A stretch of DNA of 14,810 nt, taken from assembly GCA_050747865.1 (NCBI GenBank), contig JBOGJI010000326.1, positions 1-14,810 on the forward strand, written 5' to 3'. This stretch comes from JBOGJI01 sp050747865. GTDB lineage: Bacteria > Acidobacteriota > Thermoanaerobaculia > Multivoradales > JAHEKO01. The notes under the pieces were generated by a model. The model saw only the letters and a list, made by a program, of their open reading frames with translations, was not told the DNA's origin and did not search any database. Positions within the stretch are counted from its first letter, which is position 1; each line of letters begins with the position of its first letter. Below, in pieces: positions 1 through 5,714 of the stretch. The position numbers and the translations under genes are program-made.

Positions 1-150
1 TCGTCTGGGGCCTGCTACTCGGCGCACCGGCGCTTACCGAGACGGGACTCCCACCCGCTGGAGACGCGCAGCCAGCAGACGACACCCACAAAACAGGATC
101 ACCGTCTGCGTCACGACGCACCATGAGCGGACGCTACCACGGGCGATGGC
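1..150. other. Short flank with no assignable gene
   Basis: This is the region downstream of the minus-strand operon. Reading frames run to the window edge on both strands, but none shows a recognisable domain, signal peptide or ribosome binding site. A small inverted repeat (TGCGTC-AC-GACGCA, 107-120) could form a short stem, but no T-run follows directly on the minus strand, so I do not call a terminator. A gene could begin or end beyond the edge. Confidence 0.4.
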
Positions 151-3081
151 TCAGAATTGCCAGCCGATGTAGAACGAGGTCTCGGTGTCCGAGATCGACT
201 CCTCTCCGTCCCACTGCTTGGCGAGATCCCAGTTCAGGTCGAGGCCCAGGAAGCGGACCGTGAACCCGAAACCGTAGGCCGCCCGACCGTCGGCGAGGCG
301 GTCCAGCTCGGAGTCCCAGAAGTCGAAATCCGTATCGACCCGCGGATCGAAGTCGTCGAACCACGCACCGCCGACGTCGAGGAAGACCCGCCCGCGGATC
401 CCCTGGAAGTCGAGGATGGGCGTGGCGAACCGGTCGATCAGCGGGAAACGCAGCTCGATGTTGGAGAAGAACGCACGGTTGCCACTGAACTCGTTGAAGC
501 GGACGCCGCGGAAATCGTTGGTGCCGCCGAAGTAGTAGACGTTCGGCGCGTTGCCGTCGCTCATCGCCCCGTAGAGCCGCAGGGCCAAGTTGCTGCGCAT
601 GGTCAACGGCACGTATTGGCGCCAGTCGAGGCGCACGTCGCGGAAGAGGGAGCCGCTGTCGTCGAGGTCGGGGGCGTATTGGGCCTGGATGCTCCACCGC
701 CGCCCGGCCACCGGTCCCCACGACGCGCCGATCGCGGTGTCGCCGACGAAGCCGAGCTGGACGATCGGGAAATCGTCGTCGCGTATCTCGACGCTGTCCA
801 GCTCGCCCGTCTCCGGGTTGACGAAGGGGAAAAACTGCTCGCGCTGCATGTAGCCCAGACCGGCCTCGAAACGGTGGCGGACGTTGAACGGGTACGCCAC
901 CGAGCCGATCGCGCCCCGCTGCTCGAACTCCGACTCGCGGACGAACCCAAAGGGGTCTCTGGGGTCGCGGAAAGCGGCGAAGATCCGGGTGTCGAAGACG
1001 TTGGCACCCCACTGCCATCGGCGCCGGGAGTTGAGGTACGAGACGCTGATGTCCTGGAAGCTCTCCACCGAGCTCAACAGGGCAAGAATGCGCCGGTCGC
1101 CGAGCTGGTCGCTGAAGATCAGGTAGGTGTAGCCGAGCAGGATCTGGTCGGAGGTGATCCCCGCTGTGGCGCCGGCGTCCTCGAGGAAGAACTTGCCGCC
1201 TCTGTAGTCCTCCTTGTTGGCGTCGTCCAGCGCCACCTCGATCGGCGGCTCGAACTCCGGCAGCTGGGCGTCACCGAGCGGCTGCGGGGTGAATCCTTCG
1301 GCGCTCCCCTCGGCGACGACCTCCGGAGCCGTGATCGGATCTTCGAGACGCAGCTCGTAGAGATCGAGCCGGCCCCTCCAGTAGCCGGTGTAGACAAGCC
1401 GCTGCGGACCGTCCGGCGGCGCCAGCACGGTCGGCTGGAAGCAGCCGGTCACCACATTGGTGTGCTGGACGATCTCGCCGTTCTCAAGGTCGAGACTGAA
1501 GATGTTCTGCGCCCCCGTGCGGTCCGAGGTGAAGAACACCCGGTCTCCCTGCGGCGTGACCACGGCGTCGACGTCGTTGCCCTCGCCGTCGGTGAGCTGG
1601 TGCCGGGTACCGGGGTCGCTCAGATCGATGCGGAACAGCTTGGTCGTCTCGCCGACGACCGAGCTGACGATGACCGCGTTGCCGTCGGGCGTGAACGTCG
1701 GGCTGCCGTCGTAGATCGCGTCGTTCGTCAGGTTGCGGGTGGTACCCGCCGCGAGGTCGAGCAGGAAGATGTCGAACTGCCCGTTGCGGAAGCCGGAGAA
1801 GGCGACGATACGGCCGTCGGGGCTCCATGCCGGCGCGAACGGTTGCTCGACATCGAGATCGATGACGCGGTCGACCCCCTTGTCGAGCGCGTCGACCAGC
1901 ACCAGGTCGCGGCCGCGGCCGCGGCGGGCGAACAGGGCGATCCGGTTGCCGTCCGGCGAGAAGGCGAGGTCGCGGCCCATGGTGCGGGCCAGCGACAGCT
2001 CCTGGGCGACGAAATATTCGAAGTCGCTCGAGTACCCGCGCGTCAGGTTGCGGACGAGCGTGCGCTCGTCGGTGTCGAACAGCACCACGTCGATGTCGCC
2101 GCGCAGGGTGGAAAAGGCCGCGACCAGGTCTCCCGAAGGGGAGGCCGCCGGCGAGGTCTCCTGGGTCTGGCGGTCCGCCCTGGCGCGGAAGCGGCGGCCG
2201 AAGTCGGAGGGCTCCCCCGTCTCCACCAGTTCGGGCAGATACCGGCGACGCAGCCAGCGCCGGAAGTCGGCGTCGAAGTCCTCGGGCAGGACGTTGAAGA
2301 CCCGCCTCAGGGCCCGACCGGGCTCGCTGCCCAGGGTGTTGCGCACCTCGTAGACGAAGTCGCGGAAGCCGTCCTGTCCCCAGCGCTCCTCGATGTAGTC
2401 GAACACCGCGTGGCCAAAGCGATAGGCCAGGAACCCCCCGACCTCGGCGCGGCTGATCGACGGCACGGCGTCGTTGACCACCGCGTCGCGCAGGTACATG
2501 CGGTCGCGCGCCGTCTCGTCTTTGCCCATGTAGCTGGCCATGCCCTCCATGAACCACTGAGGCGGCGGGTTCACCCCGCCCACGGTGCCGGCCCCGAACA
2601 GGATGTGGTACTGGAAGATGTGGGTCAGCTCGTGGCGGATGAGCGCCATCAGCTCAGGGTCCGGCATGTCCACGGGCAGCACCATGCGATGCCGCACCGG
2701 GCTGGCGAAGGCGCCGATGCCCTCGGGGATGAAGCCGACGATGATGTTGTTTTGCTCGAACGCCGAGTGGGTGGAGTAGAAGATCAACGTGGTCGGAGTC
2801 GAGATCTGGTAGTCGAACGCCCGCGACAGGGAGTCATAGGCGCTCTCGGCGAAGGAGACGACCTTCTGCAGCAACTGCTGCTCTTCGGGGTAGTAGTAGA
2901 CCTTGAAGTGCGGCGACGCGTAGATCTGCCAGTCGAAATAACGCCACTGGACCTTGTTCTTGCCGAACTGCGTGACCCCGGCCCGGTAGCCCAGGCCCTG
3001 CGCCCCCGCCTCGGCGAGAGGCAGGAGGAGCAGGGAGCCGAGGATCAGCAGGATCGGGTATCGACGGGGGATGCGTCGCAC
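151..3081 (-). CDS. Outer-membrane fusion protein: zinc-peptidase-like domain, TolB-like propeller and Omp85-type barrel
   Basis: 976 residues. A signal peptide covers about residues 1-27 (basic start, LLILGSLLLL core, AGA|Q cleavage). Residues about 50-290 resemble a gluzincin (peptidase MA-like) domain, with HELTH at 150-154 and a possible third zinc ligand E179 in WFMEG. Residues about 310-600 carry PD40/WD40-like TolB propeller repeats (FSPDG 374-378, WSPDG 419-423, FTPDG 463-467, TPQG 509-512). Residues about 630-976 look like an Omp85/D15 barrel: GGTNDFRG at 852-859, a GNRAFFSNIELRFPL strand, and a C-terminal YIGWQF ending in Phe, as outer-membrane barrels do. No POTRA repeats are evident. 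The GTG start is fixed by AAAGGAGG five bases upstream. The barrel should sit in the outer membrane with the other domains in the periplasm. Substrate and function are unknown; it may process, secrete or quality-control envelope proteins. It is the last gene of a three-gene envelope operon. Confidence 0.85.
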   Translation of the reverse strand: MRRIPRRYPILLILGSLLLLPLAEAGAQGLGYRAGVTQFGKNKVQWRYFDWQIYASPHFKVYYYPEEQQLLQKVVSFAESAYDSLSRAFDYQISTPTTLIFYSTHSAFEQNNIIVGFIPEGIGAFASPVRHRMVLPVDMPDPELMALIRHELTHIFQYHILFGAGTVGGVNPPPQWFMEGMASYMGKDETARDRMYLRDAVVNDAVPSISRAEVGGFLAYRFGHAVFDYIEERWGQDGFRDFVYEVRNTLGSEPGRALRRVFNVLPEDFDADFRRWLRRRYLPELVETGEPSDFGRRFRARADRQTQETSPAASPSGDLVAAFSTLRGDIDVVLFDTDERTLVRNLTRGYSSDFEYFVAQELSLARTMGRDLAFSPDGNRIALFARRGRGRDLVLVDALDKGVDRVIDLDVEQPFAPAWSPDGRIVAFSGFRNGQFDIFLLDLAAGTTRNLTNDAIYDGSPTFTPDGNAVIVSSVVGETTKLFRIDLSDPGTRHQLTDGEGNDVDAVVTPQGDRVFFTSDRTGAQNIFSLDLENGEIVQHTNVVTGCFQPTVLAPPDGPQRLVYTGYWRGRLDLYELRLEDPITAPEVVAEGSAEGFTPQPLGDAQLPEFEPPIEVALDDANKEDYRGGKFFLEDAGATAGITSDQILLGYTYLIFSDQLGDRRILALLSSVESFQDISVSYLNSRRRWQWGANVFDTRIFAAFRDPRDPFGFVRESEFEQRGAIGSVAYPFNVRHRFEAGLGYMQREQFFPFVNPETGELDSVEIRDDDFPIVQLGFVGDTAIGASWGPVAGRRWSIQAQYAPDLDDSGSLFRDVRLDWRQYVPLTMRSNLALRLYGAMSDGNAPNVYYFGGTNDFRGVRFNEFSGNRAFFSNIELRFPLIDRFATPILDFQGIRGRVFLDVGGAWFDDFDPRVDTDFDFWDSELDRLADGRAAYGFGFTVRFLGLDLNWDLAKQWDGEESISDTETSFYIGWQF

Positions 3082-3086
3082 GGCCG

Positions 3087-3094
3087 CCTCCTTT
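3087..3094 (-). promoter_or_regulatory. Strong Shine-Dalgarno site of the barrel fusion gene
   Basis: On the minus strand AAAGGAGG lies five bases upstream of the GTG at 3081. It is a near-perfect anti-16S match and settles the non-ATG start. It also means that this gene, 51 bp after the preceding one, can initiate independently within the operon. Confidence 0.8.
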
Positions 3095-3132
3095 CGCTTC
3101 CGCTCAGGTGAACCGTCGATCTCAAGTCCGGC

Positions 3133-3837
3133 TCAATCGGTGTAGAGGACGCGAGTAGTCTCGACAGTGCGCTGGACGAAGACGTTCGCGATCCGGTCCT
3201 CGAGGGCGTAGAGGTTCTCGAACATGCCGCGCAGCGGATCCGCCCGGTTGCCCTCGAACTGCTTGAAGTCCTTGAAGTTGTCCGCGTGCAGGAGCTGCCC
3301 CGTCTGGCCGTCGTAGACCTGCAGCACGATGTCGTATTCGAAGCCGGTCTGCTCGACCAGCACCTGCCGGTAATACGTCCTGCCGTCGTACGGCGAGACG
3401 TACTCCTCACGCCGGTAGCCGGAGCGGTCCTGGACGTCGAAGTCGAGGCTGCCGGCGAGCAGCAGGTCGGCACCGGAGCGCTCGCCCAGCGAGGCCCAGA
3501 AGTCCTGCTGGCGGGAGAGCAGCTCGAGGTCGTAGGTCGGCAGCTCCACGGGACCGCTCTCCACCACTTCGAGCCGGGTGTTGCGCTGGATGAGGCGCGC
3601 CAGGTAGCGCTCGAACTCCGCCTGCACGTCGACGTCGCGGCGCAGCTCGGTCTCGGCGGTCTCGCGGGAAACGACCTGAAACGGCGTGATGGCGAGATTC
3701 CGCCGCCCCTCCATGTCGATGCGGGCGCGCACCGGCAGGGTGAGCCCGACCTCGACCGTGCCAGCGAGCAGCGGCGCGGCCAGCAGCGCCAAGGCGAACG
3801 TCCCGGCGGCGGATCGACGAAGACGGCGGCGCGACAT
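3133..3837 (-). CDS. Secreted protein with a possible CsgG/LpoB/TolB-N-like fold
   Basis: 234 residues from the ATG. The N-terminus has an Arg-rich start and a hydrophobic core (FALALLAAPLLAG), giving a signal peptide to about residue 26 with no lipobox, so the product is probably periplasmic. The body has the alternating pattern of CsgG, LpoB and TolB N-domains: a strand NLAITPF (47-53), a helix ending in LIQRNTRLEVVE, then GADLLLAGSLDFDV (122-135) and YDIVLQVYDGQTGQLL (168-183). That family link comes from pattern only and is uncertain. The start is ambiguous: a GTG at 3840 precedes the ATG at 3837. GAGGAGG sits seven bases before the ATG and four before the GTG, favouring the ATG. The start overlaps the stop of the upstream gene (TGATG), implying translational coupling. 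It may assist the barrel protein encoded next. Confidence 0.75.
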   Translation of the reverse strand: MSRRRLRRSAAGTFALALLAAPLLAGTVEVGLTLPVRARIDMEGRRNLAITPFQVVSRETAETELRRDVDVQAEFERYLARLIQRNTRLEVVESGPVELPTYDLELLSRQQDFWASLGERSGADLLLAGSLDFDVQDRSGYRREEYVSPYDGRTYYRQVLVEQTGFEYDIVLQVYDGQTGQLLHADNFKDFKQFEGNRADPLRGMFENLYALEDRIANVFVQRTVETTRVLYTD

Positions 3838-4349
3838 CACATGGCCTCCTCGGGGGACTGGGTCGGCGCCTCCCCGGGAGACTCCGCCGGCGACTCGGGA
3901 GACTCCGCAGGTGGCTCGGGAGTCTCCGCGGGCGCCTCCGGCGCCGGCTCGCCCGCTGCGCTTTCGCCCTCTTGTGGACGGAAACTCTCGTAGAACTGCG
4001 AGAAACGGCTCAGATTCCTGCGGATCGAGGAATCACCCGGCGCCAGGCGCACCGCCTGCTGGTAGGTGGCGAGCGCCTCGTCGTATCTTCCCACGGCCTC
4101 GTAGGCCACGGCCAGGTTGTTCAGCAGCCGGGCGTCGCCGGGCGCCGTCCGCTGCGCCTGCTCGAAGCGAAACAGCGCCTCGTTCCACAGGCCTCGGCGC
4201 GCCATCTGGACCCCGAAGTCGAGCTGCGCCCGGCTGGTGCCGGTCGTCGGCGCCGAGCCGCCGGCACACCCGAGCGGCGTCAACGCGAGACACACGCAGC
4301 AGGCCGCGAGCCGGGTCCTTCCCGGGAGAGCTGAGAGCCGTCTGATCAC
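3837..4349 (-). CDS. TPR-repeat probable lipoprotein with Pro/Glu/Ser heptapeptide tail
   Basis: 170 residues from the chosen GTG; the frame stays open upstream to 4439. This start gives a compact signal sequence (MIRRLS... LAACCVCLALTPLGC) with lipidation expected at C28. The lipobox is imperfect (Pro at -3, Gly at -1), so lipidation is likely but not certain. Two tetratricopeptide repeats occupy about residues 41-105 (GLWNEALFRFEQAQRTAPGD and GRYDEALATYQQAVRLAPGD), a scaffold for protein-protein contacts. The tail from about 126 is Glu/Pro/Ala/Ser-rich and built of heptapeptides such as EPPAESP. There is no convincing Shine-Dalgarno; an AT-rich -10-like element lies just upstream. It is the first gene of the minus-strand envelope operon and may be an outer-membrane-anchored periplasmic adaptor, like the TPR lipoproteins that accompany other barrel machines. 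Confidence 0.72.
   Translation of the reverse strand: MIRRLSALPGRTRLAACCVCLALTPLGCAGGSAPTTGTSRAQLDFGVQMARRGLWNEALFRFEQAQRTAPGDARLLNNLAVAYEAVGRYDEALATYQQAVRLAPGDSSIRRNLSRFSQFYESFRPQEGESAAGEPAPEAPAETPEPPAESPESPAESPGEAPTQSPEEAM
3876..3938 (-). repeat. Three tandem 21-bp repeats in the TPR gene tail
   Basis: Three direct units of exactly 21 bp (3876-3896, 3897-3917, 3918-3938) each begin GGGAG(A/T)CTCCGC on the plus strand. Degenerate copies flank them. They encode the heptapeptides EAPAETP, EPPAESP and ESPAESP. Because the unit is a multiple of three, copy number could change without breaking the frame. Confidence 0.8.
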
Positions 4350-4521
4350 ACCCACAGCAGTATATACGCGCCGCGGTTCACCCAAAGGCGTCGTCGAACG
4401 CCATGCAAGTCTTGCGCCTCGGCGACCCGAGCGACTCACGCCCCGTTCCCCGTCCTATCAACCACACGTAGCGGCCGAGCTTGTCTCGGCCGAGGGCACC
4501 GCGCGCCCCGTGGAGTTGCTT
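4350..4521. promoter_or_regulatory. Divergent intergenic region with an AT-rich -10-like core
   Basis: This region separates the divergent TPR gene and dprA. Its only AT-rich island is TATATA at 4361-4366. On the minus strand this gives TATACT (4364-4359), a 5/6 match to a -10 box, with a weak TTTGGG about 16 bp further upstream. It ends nine bases before the GTG at 4349. On the plus strand the same island could serve dprA, but no good -35 is seen. The rest of the region shows nothing recognisable. Confidence 0.35.
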
Positions 4522-5637
4522 GTGCTCACGAATGCTCATCGGCGTGACCTGCTCATCGCCCTGAACGCGGAGCCGACGCTCCAACGCGCCAGCGTCTGCG
4601 CGCTGGCACTCCGCCTCGACGCCTGGGTCGACCGCAGCGCCTCCGCGGCCGTCCTGGCCGCGGAGCTGGCGGTGCCGGGAAACCAGATGAAACACGCGCT
4701 GGCCGTCGTCCCTGCCGCCCGGCGCGTCGCACGCCGGGAGACGGAGCGAGCCGTCGCGCTCGGCGTCCAGCTCCTGACCTTTTTGGATGACGGATATCCG
4801 CGCATCCTGCGCGACCTCACGTTGCCACCTCCGGTGCTCTACGTGCGGGGCGTGCTGCCGCAGGGTCCGGCGATTGCCATCGTCGGCTCCCGCCAAGCGG
4901 ACCCCTACGGCCGCGAGGCCGCCGAGTGGTTCGCCCGCGAGCTGGCGGCGGCCGGGCTGACCGTCGTCTCCGGCTTCGCCCGCGGCGTCGATCTGGCAGC
5001 CCACCACGGCGCGCTCGCCGCCGACGGCGCCACCGTGGCGGTGCTCGGCTGTGGCGTGGACGTCGACTACCCGCAAGGGCGCACCACCCTCAAACAACAG
5101 ATCGTCCGGCGCGGCGGGATCGTCTCCGAGCTGCCGCTCGGCGCCCCGCCGCTGGCCCACAACTTTCCCGTGCGCAACCGCATCATCGCCGCGCTGGCCG
5201 CCGGCACCCTGGTGGTCCAGGCGGTCGCCCGCTCCGGCTCGCTGATCACCGCCCGGCTGGCGCTGGAGCTGGGCCGCGACGTCTACGCCGTGCCCGGCCC
5301 CATCTTCCACCAGCGCGCGTTGGGACCGAACGCCCTCATCCGCGACGGCGCCATCCCGGCGCTGCACCCGCAGGACATCCTCGACAGCCTGCCGACGGCG
5401 CTTCGGCAACAGCTCCCCCCGGCGACCGCGACGCCGGAGGACGAGGCCCAGGCCGCGCCCGCCGGCCCGGCCGGCCAGCTCCTCCGCCACCTCCGCCCCG
5501 GCGACCCGCGGACCCCCGAGCGTCTCGCCGCCGCCACCAATCTCCCCATCGAGGAGGTCCTGACCCTCCTCCTGGAGCTGGAGCTCGACAACCGCATCCG
5601 CCGCCACCCCGGCCCCTCCTTCTCCCGAAAGGCGTAA
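4522..5637 (+). CDS. dprA: DNA-processing protein DprA (Smf)
   Basis: 371 residues, close to the usual bacterial length. DprA binds incoming single-stranded DNA in the cytoplasm and loads RecA during natural transformation; many non-competent bacteria also keep it. The Rossmann-like core has every family signature in order: GSR (122-124), SGFARGVD (150-157), GCGVDVDYP (176-184), SELPLG (202-207), FPVRNRIIAALA (215-226), SGSLITARLALELGRDVYAVPG starting at 238, and GPNALIRDGA (268-277). A helical region precedes it. A C-terminal winged helix (about 315-365) follows a Pro/Ala linker. The frame is open far upstream, but that stretch overlaps the divergent TPR gene. I chose the GTG at 4522 because GGAG lies six bases before it; a GTG at 4510 is the alternative. 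It heads the plus-strand cluster, with topA 77 bp downstream. Confidence 0.93.
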   Translation: MLTNAHRRDLLIALNAEPTLQRASVCALALRLDAWVDRSASAAVLAAELAVPGNQMKHALAVVPAARRVARRETERAVALGVQLLTFLDDGYPRILRDLTLPPPVLYVRGVLPQGPAIAIVGSRQADPYGREAAEWFARELAAAGLTVVSGFARGVDLAAHHGALAADGATVAVLGCGVDVDYPQGRTTLKQQIVRRGGIVSELPLGAPPLAHNFPVRNRIIAALAAGTLVVQAVARSGSLITARLALELGRDVYAVPGPIFHQRALGPNALIRDGAIPALHPQDILDSLPTALRQQLPPATATPEDEAQAAPAGPAGQLLRHLRPGDPRTPERLAAATNLPIEEVLTLLLELELDNRIRRHPGPSFSRKA

Positions 5638-5714
5638 TGACGCCGGACGCTCGGGTTGACGCATCGCATACAAATCGCCCATCCTCTGCGACCGCCGGCA
5701 CCCAGGAACCCGCT

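Noticed and set aside
107..120. Short inverted repeat downstream of the barrel gene
   Set aside because: A six-base stem with a two-base loop and no adjacent T-run is not a convincing terminator.
157..3111. Long open frame of 984 codons on the plus strand, antisense to the barrel fusion gene
   Set aside because: It mirrors a gene with strong GC3 bias, has no recognisable domain and is rich in Arg, Ala, Val and Glu, as expected of a shadow frame.
4350..4380. Possible dif site in the AT-rich island, suggested by the nearby xerC
   Set aside because: The island is only about eight bases long and lacks the two 11-bp arms expected of a dif sequence.
4117..4521. N-terminal extension of dprA reaching into the TPR gene
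   Set aside because: The extension overlaps a coding gene on the other strand, has no DprA similarity and is not needed for full family length.
5638..5714. Alternative topA start at the ATG directly after the dprA stop
   Set aside because: It would add 26 residues before the canonical MSTLVIVESPAKA start, which has its own AGGAA ribosome site.
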